Shown: piece by piece, positions 33,790 through 44,022 of the stretch
How the letters are laid out: each line of letters starts with the position of its first letter
How positions within the stretch are numbered: the stretch's first letter is position 1
DNA from: Erpobdella octoculata
Taxonomy: Eukaryota > Annelida > Clitellata > Hirudinida > Erpobdellidae
Length of the DNA: 64,000 bases
Assembly (NCBI GenBank): GCA_963978895.1
Contig: OZ022242.1
Coordinates: forward strand, 11,988,999 to 12,052,998
Reading direction: 5' to 3'
Notes under the pieces: generated by a model
What the model saw: the letters and a program-made list of their open reading frames with translations, nothing else
What the model was told of the DNA's origin: nothing
The model's database searches: none
Position numbers and translations under genes: made by a program

Positions 33790-34137
33790 CAACAAGTAGA
33801 TCTTGGTTTACTTTTAACCAGGCACGCATATTCAACGATTTTTCCATCCTGTTGCGTCTGCCAGCTGTCAAAATCCCACAAACTGAGAAAAGTTGCTCCA
33901 CAAAAGCTTGCGAAGCTGGTGCCGATATTAGATCCAGAACTGTTGCTTCTGGTACCAGAACTCAATTGAGGTGAGGCTGTTATTATATGGAGATGAGCTG
34001 ACTTCTTTAATAGATAGGGTGAGATGGTTTTTTAGCAGTGCACCATCTACATCAAGAACCACTTGCCTTGTTGACTGTCCAGCCAGTTTTGCTGAAAACA
34101 GGGGAAAATCTTTCATCGTTGAGTGGACTATCGACAA
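33790..34137 (-). pseudogene. hAT-2 transposase C-terminus
   Basis: The 3' part reads ASQAFVEQLFSVCGILTAGR (near 33860), the hAT dimerisation motif (usually SAPASQA.VERLFSVCG.LT). The upstream part, 33928-34137, is in another frame (MKDFPLFSAKLAGQ), with one shift near 33960. The short distance to the BED finger shows the central catalytic region was deleted. Confidence 0.8.
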
Positions 34138-34407
34138 TTGCGGTTAACTTGATGGCTGCTTATGTAGATAGGGTTGGAGTTCAACCTATACACATAAAAT
34201 ATGTTTCGACTTAAAACAAATTACATAAATAAGTTAAAATCAAGTATTTCTAAAAAATTATCATGTTAGCTACATTATCGAGAGTACTATCAACTATATT
34301 ACTATATAACCTTATAGTAAAGTATACTATAGTAGCAAATTAAAACTAAACATCAATTCAAATCTTCTTGCTTGAATTGACACTCAATTGATTTTGTTCC
34401 AACTCAA

Positions 34408-34614
34408 TCATGTCATTAAAATTTTTTTTGTGGTGATGTTGAGATGGTTTTTAAGATTAGTCGGATTCTTAGTTGCAACAAGTGCGACGCATTTTGAACC
34501 ATTTGCTAAAGCCACGAGACATCGACTTTTGTTTTCTGTTTCTTCAAATTTAAAATAAGTCCACACACTGCTGCCCCGCTTGAGACCAGAAAACTGTTTA
34601 ACTAAACTTGCCAA
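34408..34614 (-). pseudogene. hAT-2 transposase N-terminal BED finger
   Basis: SSVWTYFKFEETENKSRC followed by SKC and NPTNLKNHL matches the BED zinc-finger layout (VW..F....C..C....NL..HL) with altered Cys spacing. It lies next to the point where the pogo element is inserted, and no in-frame ATG was found. Together with 33790-34137 it is what is left of the hAT-2 gene. Confidence 0.7.
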
Positions 34615-34834
34615 ATTAATATCGGTTGCAAAAACAACACACCAACTTCTGTCAAATAGGGGAAAGTGGGGTATTATGGGGTACTTAACAAAAAATATAA
34701 TTTAAACCATGTTATAGTGGCAGAAATTTAATTGTTTTTTTCTCTGTATACCAAGCAGACATATTACTATGAGTTGATGAAACATTTAAGAAAATATGAT
34801 TTCATTTTTTAGAAAATAATTGAATAAAGTGTAG

Positions 34835-34890
34835 CATTCAAGTACCCCATATTACCCACTAGAGGTGGGGTAATATGGGGTACTTGAATG
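34835..34890. repeat. Internal palindrome of TIR motif
   Basis: CATTCAAGTACCCCATATTA.. and its inverted copy are separated by TAGAG. It looks like two element ends meeting head to head, as if one small TIR element inserted at the end of another. Confidence 0.9.
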
Positions 34891-35032
34891 TTAGATATGT
34901 TCCAGCTTTCATTGAACCTAAATATAACAAGGACAACAAAAGTAATTGTTATAAAACAATATTGTATTAATAAAACAATAAAATAAGCAATAAAAACATT
35001 TTCAAAATATTAAATGAGGGTCCACATGTTCA

Positions 35033-35579
35033 TTAATCACTGTCTCTACATAAGTCACAGGAAAAATTTTCATTCTCAGTTCCGGCACACTCGGTGTGTT
35101 CCCACTTCTGGCAGTCTACACACATAATCCATGTTTCACCATCATGGTCTTCAGAAAAGAGGCCACGACAGTAAATGCAAGGTGCATCATCATCTGCTTT
35201 TTGTTTTTTCGCTCTCGACAACCGTTTCTGCTTCGGTTGAGGCTGATCAGGAAACAAATTTGTTCTCTTTATTGCAGCACCTTTAGGCTGAGACTTAGGT
35301 TTTAAACTAGATTTGGATTCTATAGTCTCTGCCAACATTTTTTTGTAAGGAGTGCTGGTCAGAACTACAGTTGCACCGACACGACGTGAATTTTTTTTCT
35401 GTCTTACTTTAGCTTCACTAACGGGATACGGTATGATGTCTTCAGGTCTGGTTATATTCATCAGATCTTGGGAACTACCTTCTCCAGATGCGTGAGCCAC
35501 AACAGAATCGTTTTGTAGTTCTGCAATGAGGGAATTCTCCGGAGTTGAAATCTCTGTCGTGGCTACAACCCCATATTAC
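35033..35579 (-). pseudogene. C-terminal PHD-like zinc-finger tail of a pogo/Tigger-type transposase
   Basis: The frame is open from 35579 without an ATG. First part: ITRPEDIIPYPVSEAK (linker), then VLTSTPYKKML and basic NLS-like KQKRLSRAKKQK. The end is CIYCRGLFSEDHDGETWIMC followed by VDCQKWEHTECAG and SCDLC: a C4-H-C3 treble-clef finger that closes many invertebrate and fish pogo/Tigger proteins. It stops at 35033. The HTH and DDE domains are absent, so it cannot transpose alone. It lies inside matching TIRs with TA duplication, which agrees with the family call. A host PHD gene is the less likely alternative. Confidence 0.75.
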
Positions 35580-35965
35580 CCCAACAGCATACCACGAATA
35601 AAATCTGTAAATTTTTGGCAAATCAACATTGTAGCGGCTGATAATTAAAAACACTGTTAAAGTATATCCCAAAAAAATAGAAATTCACAATTGTTAGAAA
35701 ATATCTTACTTTTTCTCTCTTTTATGCGTTGAGAAACACAGTTGATGGAACTTAACAGAAAACGTTAAAAAAGGATTTCTAATCTATTACGTAAACTCGT
35801 AAACAAAATTGCTTTATCGTCTATGCGGCAGAGTTACATAAACAATATTCTTTGTAAACAACTCGGTACTTGCTCTCGCTATTAACTTGTTGTTTCGCGT
35901 CTAAAACTTTGAGGTTTTGTCGATTTTGTGTTTAAACATTGATTAAATAATAGTTTAAACAAGAT

Positions 35966-36685
35966 ATGTCGAAAGCTATAACTCTCGAAAGTCTAGAAGT
36001 AGTTCTCAGCCGTATCGTCGACAGAATGAGCGACAATATGACGCGCTTACTGGAGACCATGAATAAAAACTATGAGGCTCTTCTTGATAGAATAGCCAAA
36101 ACAACAACTGACTCGTTAAAAGAAATGTCGACCAAACTCGAGGACATTTCTATAAGATTGGGTGCTTTGGAGTCTGGGACTGAGTCTTCTAAATTAGTGA
36201 CTGACGAGCAAAATCTATTAGGCAATCCAACTAGTATTGCCGAAGTACTGACTACCACTCTCTGGAGGTTGGAACAAGAAAAAGATGACAAAAAGCGAAG
36301 AGCAAATAACATTGTCATTTCTGGTTTGAAATATGATGAGAAAAAATCAGATGCAGATTGTGTGGTAGACCTCTGTAAAAACAACCTTGCTGTGGTGCCC
36401 AGGATTGTCGCGACAAGGCGGTTAGGAAAAGACCTTAGAAATCCCAGAGCAAAGGTATGTGTTACTCTAGAAAACCCTGCGGCAGCTGAAGAACTACTGA
36501 TGTCGTCTCGGATCTTGCGCTCGTCCAAGAATGAGGATGTACGAAAAATCTTCATGAACAGAGACCTGACAAAACAACAGGCTGAACTCAACTACAAAAA
36601 GAGATGCGAAAGAAGAAAAGTTACTGATGGTCATCCTCCTGCCCCGGCTGGGTTAAGCGGCGAGGGTCAACTTTTTCGGAAGTAA
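35966..36685 (+). CDS. LINE-B ORF1 (coiled coil plus RRM-like RNA-binding protein)
   Basis: 239 codons from ATG. Residues 1-75 are a coiled coil (MSDNMTRLLETMNKNYEALL, then STKLEDISIRLGALES). Residues about 110-215 resemble the RRM and CTD of LINE ORF1 proteins: RANNIVISGLKYDEK, VATRRLGKDLRNPRAKVCV, then FMNRDLTKQQAELNYKKR. ORF1p trimers coat LINE RNA and act as chaperones. No stops. It ends at TAA 36683-36685, overlapping the frame of ORF2 by 29 nt, so the two are translationally linked. Confidence 0.85.
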   Translation: MSKAITLESLEVVLSRIVDRMSDNMTRLLETMNKNYEALLDRIAKTTTDSLKEMSTKLEDISIRLGALESGTESSKLVTDEQNLLGNPTSIAEVLTTTLWRLEQEKDDKKRRANNIVISGLKYDEKKSDADCVVDLCKNNLAVVPRIVATRRLGKDLRNPRAKVCVTLENPAAAEELLMSSRILRSSKNEDVRKIFMNRDLTKQQAELNYKKRCERRKVTDGHPPAPAGLSGEGQLFRK

Positions 36686-39497
36686 CGGTAGCACCCTAGC
36701 TTTTACAAACCTCAGAAGTATATCTAACAAGATTGAAGATTTTCGTTTTTTTCTAGAAGACTGCAGACCAGATATGTTTTGTATTACTGAAACTTGGCTA
36801 TTAGAAGAGATTCCAAGTAGTTTATTTCTGACTAAAGATTATGATTCAGTTCGACACGATAGAAAAACTCGTGGAGGGGGTGTAGCGATGGTAATAAAAA
36901 CAAGTATTCCTCACAGAACCGTATTAGTACCTGATAACTTCCGGCATATTGAACTTGTTTGTGTTGATATTGAATTAAACCATAAATCATACAGAATTGT
37001 CACATACTATCGTCCTGGAGGTTTTGGTGCTGAGGCGGAGATCTATATGGTGGACAGTATTAATTGTTTTAAAGCGTTATATTCTCCGATACGTACAATG
37101 TGCCTGGTTGGAGACTTTAATTTGCCGGAGGTGGATTGGACTTGTTACTCATATCCAAACAACAGAGTCTACGGAGCGTTCATGGAATTTGTAAATGAAT
37201 TTGGACTTCAACAGTTTATTCAAGAGCCGACTCGAGGAAACAACATTCTAGATTTGGTGCTCTCTGGGGACTCAATGTTGATCTCAAATGTGGAGTTTAG
37301 ATGCCAGATCGCTACCAGTGACCACAATGTAATGATTCTCCATTTAAATGATACAGATCCAAGAGACAAAAACGATGTTCGAAACTCATATATGTTTGAT
37401 AAAGCAAACTTTGCAGCAATAAACAACTTTCTGAAACTTGTGAAATGGGACGACATCTTCCAATATTGTTTCGACGTAGAAAACTGCTGGAATGCCCTTC
37501 AGCAGTGTATGAGTTATGTGATACAAACCTTCGTTCCAGTTCGTACTGTATTGAGCTCACGAGGACGACCAAGGAAAATCTCCAATAGAATAAAACATCT
37601 TTATAAATCCAAATTATTCTTCTGGAAAATCTGGAGGCATACTAAGGAGAATAAAGATAAAATCAAATACATGGAGTTTTCAAAATTATGTACTAAAGCA
37701 GTAAAAAAAGAACAATATGACATTGAGAAGGGTCTTGTTTTATCTGGTAACGTTGGTGCTTTCTACAAATATATTCACAATAAACTCTCCTTGAATTCTA
37801 AAATTACTGGGATAGAAACAAGTGATGGCACGATTGTTACAGATCCAGCTAAAATGTCAAATGTCTTCAACGACTATTTTGCAACCGTTTTTACAAAAGA
37901 CGATGGAAGTAATCCACCTCTGGTGCAGAGGTCTCCCAATCTCCTGGAAGAAGTTACGTTCACTCCTGATGTTGTTTTTTCAACCCTCAGAAGTCTTCGA
38001 ATGAAAAAATCTTGTGGCCCAGATGGTATACCGAATATATTGCTTAAACGCTGCGCCCAAAACTTGACTATTCCACTCTGTCATATTTTTGAAATGTCTC
38101 TCAAAACACGAAGATTGCCTGAAATATGGAGAACTGCATACATCACACCAATTCACAAAAAAGGACCTACAAGTGTTGTCTCAAACTACAGACCAATCTC
38201 TCTCACGTGTACATGCTGCCGCGTTATGGAAAAGATTGTTAGCAAAAGCATCTTGGCCCACCTCTCTACTCATGGTCTTATTTCTCCACATCAGCACGGT
38301 TTCCTGAGACAGAGATCAACTTGTACGAACCTTCTGGAGTGTGTACATGACTGGATTATGGGGTTACTGGATGGTAGTCGAGTGGACATTGTTTATTTTG
38401 ATTTTCAAAAGGCTTTCGACTCGGTCTCCCGCCCAAAGTTGAAGACTAAACTCATTAGCTACGGAATATCAGGTGATTTGTTGGCATGGATCTTGGATTT
38501 TTTGAGTGCTCGAAAACAGCTTGTTCGAATTGGTGAGTGCTTATCTGCTCCGAGAGATGTTACCAGTGGTGTTCCTCAAGGAAGTGTCCTGGGCCCCATA
38601 CTATTTCTAATTTTTATTAACGATATTACGGATGGTGATGCTTTTGGATCGGTCTCTGTCAAGATGTTTGCAGACGACATAAAAATTTACTCAGCAACTC
38701 AGCCCACATCTTCTTCGGCTCCAGAAATACAGAGAGCAATTGATGAACTAGTTCTCTGGAGTGAAACATGGCAACTGAATCTGGCACTATCAAAGTGTTT
38801 TGTATGTCCCATTCACAGGCGAAGAAACGAAAAAGGCTTCGAAATACCTAGATATCGAATTGGGACATACGAGCTTGAACCGACCGAGCAAGCAAGAGAT
38901 CTGGGTGTATTAATTGATAAAAACCTTAATTTCAAAAAACACATTGAGAACATTATCCACTCTGCGTCGGTGAAACTCAGATTAATAAAACTATGCCTCC
39001 TGTCTAAAGATCCGTATCTGATGAAAAAAGCATTCACTACATACGTGCGACCATTGCTCGAATACTGCTCTACAGTTTGGAGCCCTCGGCACAAGTACCT
39101 AATCGACGGCCTGGAGAAGGTTCAGAAAAGATTCACCCGAATGGTTCCAAATATCAGCCATCTACCATACTCGACCCGTCTCAGCTTTTTGGGATTGAAA
39201 ACTCTAGAAGAGCGCAGACTTATCGCAGACCTTTGTTTCTGCTACAGATCTTTAAATGGAATGGTGGATTATAGCCTGGCTGGACAATTTAAACGAGCAA
39301 ATTATGAAAAAACAAGGGGCCATAGCTACAAACTGATGCCAGGTCAATATAGAACTGACGATGCCAGGTTTTTCATAACTGGACGCGTGGTCTCAGCATG
39401 GAATTCTTTGCCTCAGGATGTTGTTGGATCATCAAACTACAGTCGGTTCAGAAGCTTAATAAATCAGATGGATTTATCTAAGTTTTCAAGACTTTGA
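36657..39497 (+). CDS. LINE-B ORF2 (APE endonuclease-reverse transcriptase), intact
   Basis: Open for about 946 codons from after a TAA at 36654-36656. The first ATG is at 36774, but the conserved nuclease start (LAFTNLRSISNKIEDFRFF) lies before it, so 36774 is unlikely to be the true start. Nuclease: ITETWL, VGDFNLPEVDW, SDHNVMIL. RT: SNYRPISLTC, YFDFQKAFDSVSRPKL, GVPQGSVLGPILFLIFIND, catalytic MFADDIKIY (near 38665), then VRPLLEYCSTVW and EKVQKRFTRM. It nicks target DNA and reverse-transcribes LINE RNA. All catalytic motifs are intact and there are no stops. CR1/Jockey-like by its motifs. It ends WNSLPQDVV...F.S.INQ. Confidence 0.92.
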   Translation, partial: AARVNFFGSNGSTLAFTNLRSISNKIEDFRFFLEDCRPDMFCITETWLLEEIPSSLFLTKDYDSVRHDRKTRGGGVAMVIKTSIPHRTVLVPDNFRHIELVCVDIELNHKSYRIVTYYRPGGFGAEAEIYMVDSINCFKALYSPIRTMCLVGDFNLPEVDWTCYSYPNNRVYGAFMEFVNEFGLQQFIQEPTRGNNILDLVLSGDSMLISNVEFRCQIATSDHNVMILHLNDTDPRDKNDVRNSYMFDKANFAAINNFLKLVKWDDIFQYCFDVENCWNALQQCMSYVIQTFVPVRTVLSSRGRPRKISNRIKHLYKSKLFFWKIWRHTKENKDKIKYMEFSKLCTKAVKKEQYDIEKGLVLSGNVGAFYKYIHNKLSLNSKITGIETSDGTIVTDPAKMSNVFNDYFATVFTKDDGSNPPLVQRSPNLLEEVTFTPDVVFSTLRSLRMKKSCGPDGIPNILLKRCAQNLTIPLCHIFEMSLKTRRLPEIWRTAYITPIHKKGPTSVVSNYRPISLTCTCCRVMEKIVSKSILAHLSTHGLISPHQHGFLRQRSTCTNLLECVHDWIMGLLDGSRVDIVYFDFQKAFDSVSRPKLKTKLISYGISGDLLAWILDFLSARKQLVRIGECLSAPRDVTSGVPQGSVLGPILFLIFINDITDGDAFGSVSVKMFADDIKIYSATQPTSSSAPEIQRAIDELVLWSETWQLNLALSKCFVCPIHRRRNEKGFEIPRYRIGTYELEPTEQARDLGVLIDKNLNFKKHIENIIHSASVKLRLIKLCLLSKDPYLMKKAFTTYVRPLLEYCSTVWSPRHKYLIDGLEKVQKRFTRMVPNISHLPYSTRLSFLGLKTLEERRLIADLCFCYRSLNGMVDYSLAGQFKRANYEKTRGHSYKLMPGQYRTDDARFFITGRVVSAWNSLPQDVVGSSNYSRFRSLINQMDLSKFSRL

Positions 39498-39879
39498 ATT
39501 TTTCATGAAGCATTAGCAGATCTGGATGTCAAATGAACAGATTTTTGGAGGTATTTAGAGGGATTTTGAAGATTGCGGTGGAAGTTTCAACTTCACGGCA
39601 TTATCTATAAGCGTTAAGAACAACAATTTTTCAGGTTTAACCGTTCCATAAATGCATAATTTAAATATTTACAAGACTTAATATCTTATTCAATATGTTA
39701 TACGCGAGCATACTTTGCTATTGTATGTTTCTAACATCTTAACAATTTACGATTTGCAACTGAGTATGTGTACATATTTCGTTTATTGGTTTTTTTTTGT
39801 TTCGTTTGTACTGTCCGAACGGTATTAGAGGCCGATAGGCCCTTCTGTTTGAGAATAAATAAATAAATAAATAAATACA
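39498..39879 (+). mobile_element. LINE-B 3' UTR with (TAAA)n tail
   Basis: After the ORF2 stop an AT-rich UTR ends GGCCGATAGGCCCTTCTGTT then GAATAAATAAATAAATAAAT. GGCC..GGCC can form a small hairpin before the tail. The LINE 5' end is uncertain, between about 35600 and 35900. Confidence 0.75.
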
Positions 39880-40297
39880 ACCATAGATCGCTAATTAAAT
39901 ATTCTTATAAAACTGTTCTTTTAATAAAAAGGTGGGTACCCCATATTACCCGAGGCCCCATATTACCCCACTTTCCCCTACGGAGAATAAAAGAACGTTC
40001 TTAGACATTTCAGGCCAATATTAAGAAACCAAAGAAATTAAATTAATTTTTTTATGTTTCTTAATACATCGATCATTATAAATTTCAATTACAAACTTTT
40101 GTCAAATAACGAAAAAGAAACTGAATATTTGAGTTTATTTATTTTAGTTTTAGTTAGTTCTAGGACAAACCATTCTAGTTTTAGTTTAGTTTTAGTTGGG
40201 AAATTCAATTTTCGTTTCGTTATAGTTTTAGTTAACTATGGTCGATCTTTTTCGTATTAGTTTTAGTTTTCGTTAGTAAAATATTACTGACCTAGGG

Positions 40298-41038
40298 TTT
40301 AGCAAAGTCGCGACACAATAAATTCTGAAATAACGTTTAGATAGTTTATTAGATAACTGTTATTGTGCAAGTTTGTAACTTAATTGTAAAAGTCAGCCTA
40401 TATGAGCATATAGTAAATTACGCACTCTTTATGATCTAGGTAGATGCTCAAATCTTTTGTCGAACTCCTTCTCCAAAACATTAACTAGCTGTCCAATTTG
40501 TAGAAGCGTTTCTTTCTTTTGAATACTGTGACGCAGCCAACGAACTCTATAAATGACGTCAGCCAGTGTTGCATTTGAATGAAAATTATGTTAATTGTTT
40601 TTGTTTTTTCCCAATATATATTTTTAGTAAACATAAAGACTTAACTTACTTACTCGGTAACAGTCTTAAAAGGCTTCAAAGCGGTTATAACCACTGGCAG
40701 CAGATTCCAGTTGACCGACAAATGTTCAAGCCTTTCGTATTTAGTAGTAAAACTCCCAAAACAGGCTTCAACTCCAAAACCGAGTTAACATTTCGTACGC
40801 AGAATTCCATCGAGTCTGGCATTATTAGAAAGAACATAATTGAACTTAATAAGTGTTAGTTTTATACCTGTATTAAGCAAAGCTCAGGTAGTCCTTTATC
40901 TTTTTGTATTATTTTCAATTGTTTGCAGATTCAGGACATGTGCTGCACAATTTGGTTAATTATTGCACATTTTAAAAGATTTAACATTTATTGTTTATAT
41001 ATAAACATTGTTTATTCGAATAATCTGTCTTAGATCTT
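40298..41038. other. Unassigned interval
   Basis: A minus-strand frame near 40430-40560 (VRWLRHSIQKKETLLQIGQL) is open for about 50 codons and looks protein-like but I cannot place it. A plus ORF at 40566-40859 is also unrecognised. Confidence 0.35.
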
Positions 41039-43200
41039 CTAGGACATTTTCAAAAGTGTTTCTCGAGCCAATTGTAGCGCTTTGTCGATCGCTTCACTCG
41101 TTTGACTGGTGGCTCTCCTCGAGCCTCCTTTAAGACGGAGGTTGAAGCCATTCCTTCGTCCTGCTGAAGCGTTTCTGTTAGCGATGCCCAGCAAGGCTAG
41201 AAAAACCACAGTTCCATGACTCGCGAATATTGTTGGTCTGATCACCCCCAGTTAAAGTAGCTTCCACATATATGGCATCAACGTATTCCACTAGATCTTC
41301 TAGAGTTTCCAGGCCATCGTCAAATGGTATTTTACCACAAATGTACAACATCCCACTAGCTACTTCGTTCACTGCGTTAGATGATAAAAGCCGCAATGCA
41401 CTTTAACGGTTTACGGCAAATTCATCGTGAAACAATTCATCGTGAGACAATTCATCGTGAAGACAATTCATCGTGAAAAGTTCATCGTGGACAATTCATC
41501 GTGAGACAATTCATCGTGAAGACAATTCATCGTGAGACAATTTATCGTGGAAACCATTGATATATATCTAGTATTTATTAATGTGGAAACATTCATCGTA
41601 GATAATTTTTCACAATGGAAAATTAATTTGCACAATACAATTTTCCTTTAAACCGCTGAATGCATAAATATTGGTTGAATTTTTTAGTGTTCTTGGAAAT
41701 AAATACAAGGAACAAATTTTCAAATGAATTTCTTGGATACTTTTTCACTTATACAATTGTGTTACTAATATAATTATTTATTTATTAAATGTAGATTTTC
41801 TTTAGCGTTATCTTTGTAACTTTAAACTAATTAAAAAACTTGGTGTGGATAAAAATGAGTGTGGTTCTGAAATCGTGAATTTGTATAGACGTCATAAAAG
41901 TGTCCAGTATCATGGCGACAGGAACACCTGTGTATAGACTTCTTAATGTGAAACCTTCATATTTAAAAAAAATCCATAATTGTGGACATGAGTGAATGTG
42001 AGTCTAAAAACCATGATTTCTTGTAAAATTACAAAGGATTTATAAATGCTTTAATTTGACACAAAACCTTTGATTCGCATGATCGATTCTTAGTTTAATT
42101 AGTTAACAAACGCTTTATACGTTTGTTTGAAAAAACAACAGCTGAGGCAAGTGAGCATTAACTTGCTCTTATCAGCTTAATGGTTTAATTAGCCTTGTCC
42201 ATAGATATCTATGACCTTGCCACAGTGCCCTCCTACCCCTCCAAAGAAATGCTACCGTGACGCTGCTCTTCGCATTCAATTCATTCGGATTGTTCAAATT
42301 TATAATAATAGGGACAGATTAGATTATCTTCAAAGCATAGCTCACAATTTTTAATTTTAAATATGTTTTCCGTGTTAAAATTAGTGTTTTTTCTTATTAA
42401 TAAACTGTTTAAACGTTAACTACTTGTCATTTTTTACAAATAGCAATAACCTAAACATTTTCAAACAAAGATGAAAAAATTAGCCGTTATCATTATTATT
42501 TTTGTTTAGTTTTGTAGCTTAGAAAATGAAATACAAAAATTTTTGTTCACGATGAATTCTCCTCACGATGAATTGTTCACGATGAGATTTTAACGATGAA
42601 TTTTCCTCACGATGAATTGTTTCACGATGAATTGTTTCACGATGAATTGTCTCACGATAAATCGTTTACACGATGAATTGTCACACGATGAAATGTTCCA
42701 CGATGAATAGTTTCGCGATGAATTTGGCGGATACCACTTTAACATGGGAGCCAAAAACCTCCGTGACGGCATTGATCGCTGCCTGTTCAAAGTCACAGAC
42801 GATTGTGGTATACACACTTTACGTCTTACCTGAAAGCTGTGCTTAGACACAGGTTATGGCTAAAGTGCCGAATTGTGCGCGATCAAACACTATTGATGGA
42901 ACTGTGTTGGTGACATAGAAAAGTTGCCGTCCATAAACTAGCAAACGGCCATGATAAGGTGACGTAGCTGTTCAGGTGAGCTGAAAACCACGACTCATTC
43001 TGCAGATGTCACTCCACTGTCGAAAATCAGAAAAGGCTGTGGATTTTGTGAAACCGTTTCCGTCCATTTGGCAATGAATCTGAAATCTGCGAGGGTTGCT
43101 GTTTCAGCGAGAAGAGCGCCTGAATGCAAAGATGTTAAATAGAAATGTCATTAAAACTATGTGCAACGCAACGCATTTCACATTTTCGTCTTTTTCTGAA
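41039..43200 (-). pseudogene. MULE-type transposase pseudogene, split by a foldback element
   Basis: Minus strand from 43150: FLIFDSG (near 43040), SSPEQLRHL, FMDGNFSMSPTQFHQ (near 42935; the D-G-x-F first catalytic Asp), TIVCDFEQAAINAVTEVFG (near 42790; second Asp), then past the insertion HCGFYHLTQ (near 41395) and IPFDDGLETLEDLVEYVDAI (near 41290). Order and motifs match the MULE transposase domain common in animal genomes. Several stops and shifts are present. The last part (41039-41245, RRNGFNLRLKGG) lies in a shifted frame. Any zinc-finger N-terminus lies upstream (above 43200) and was not recognised. Confidence 0.8.
41408..42735. mobile_element. Foldback element with iterated TTCATCGTGA terminal repeats
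   Basis: Left end GGTTTACGGCAAATTCATCG, right end inverted GGTATCCGCCAAATTCATCG, exact target duplication ACTTTAAC (41400-41407, 42736-42743). About nine ACAATTCATCGTGAG-like units sit at the left end and about ten inverted ones at the right, with a non-coding AT-rich centre. An 8-9 bp duplication suggests MULE- or hAT-type mobilisation. Confidence 0.92.
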
Positions 43201-44020
43201 AAAAAATTGTTTGCTGCCTCAGCAGCTGACCAGTTTCTAGGCAATCGGCTTCTATAGGGATGTACTGCGCTTTCTGGTGAAAAAGAATAACAATTTCGTA
43301 AAATGATTTTGGCACATCGGAGCTGTTGTTCAGAGATCTTTACCAGGCTTCTACGTCATTGTTAGTTTTAATTTCACGTTTAAAAACGCTCAATTCTTGC
43401 AGCTTATAATTTCCTTTTATCCAGGTAATTTTGATGTAGTTTGCTAGCTCCCAAAAAATGTGGAAAAAGAATTAATAAAAACTAATGATATAATGGTTAA
43501 TTAAAAAAAACTAACCTTTAAGGATTCCATGGATATCTTTGAATAAATAATATCAAATATTCTTTGGATTTCATTTGGAGGTAAATATGGCAAAAGAATA
43601 AACTGCTTGACGAAATCATAAACAGCCAATTTTTTGTTATATTGACTTTTTAATCCAAGTTACCATCTGCAAATTTGTTGTCACCACTCTTTTTATTTGA
43701 CTGTCTTTCTCTGTGAGCATTCCTACTTAATCCTGTTTGTTTTCTCCGCCTTCTTTGTGTAAGAGTAACCATCATAGATTAACTTAAAACAATCGCGAGA
43801 AACTTTAAAAAAGCCCATCATGAAAGTTTCATAACGAAATTGAATAATGCACGTGTTTGATTGTTTATTTCTTATTGATCTTCATAAGGTTATGTAACGG
43901 TCACGACTCAAAAACAGATAAACAAGACAAAACTCAAATAATGACAATTTAAGAGAAGGGAAAAGAAAAAGTCAGAAGTTTTTTTTCTTTTTCCTTCTCT
44001 TTCTTTTGTTGTGTTTTGGT
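43201..44020. other. AT-rich interval, possible MULE 5' flank
   Basis: No ORF recognised. It may contain the decayed N-terminal part of the MULE gene. Confidence 0.35.
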
Positions 44021-44022
44021 CG

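Larger units (their letters stand above)
34659..39978 (-). mobile_element. Pogo/Tigger-like TIR transposon nested in hAT-2
   Basis: Inverted ends GGGGAAAGTGGGGTATTATG and, at the right, CATATTACCCCACTTTCCCC, flanked by TA on each side (34657-34658, 39979-39980), the Tc1/mariner-pogo target. Related GGGGTAATATGGGG motifs recur internally at 34845-34880 and 35567-35583. It encodes only the C-terminal tail of a pogo-type protein and carries a LINE. Confidence 0.88.
33564..40289 (-). mobile_element. hAT transposon (hAT-2), host of a nested pogo element and LINE
   Basis: Termini CAGTGATATTTTAGTTA...AGTAAAATATTACTG are inverted. Subterminal DNA on both sides is filled with TTTTAGTTTTAG repeats. 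An exact 8-bp target duplication ACCTAGGG flanks it (33556-33563, 40290-40297). Without the nested insert it is about 1.4 kb, and it encodes remnants of a hAT transposase on the minus strand. Confidence 0.93.

Noticed and set aside
41408..41550. Regularly spaced TTCATCGTGA repeats resembling a CRISPR or regulatory array
   Set aside because: Spacers are 2-5 bp and the units are mirrored at 42550-42730, so they are foldback element termini.
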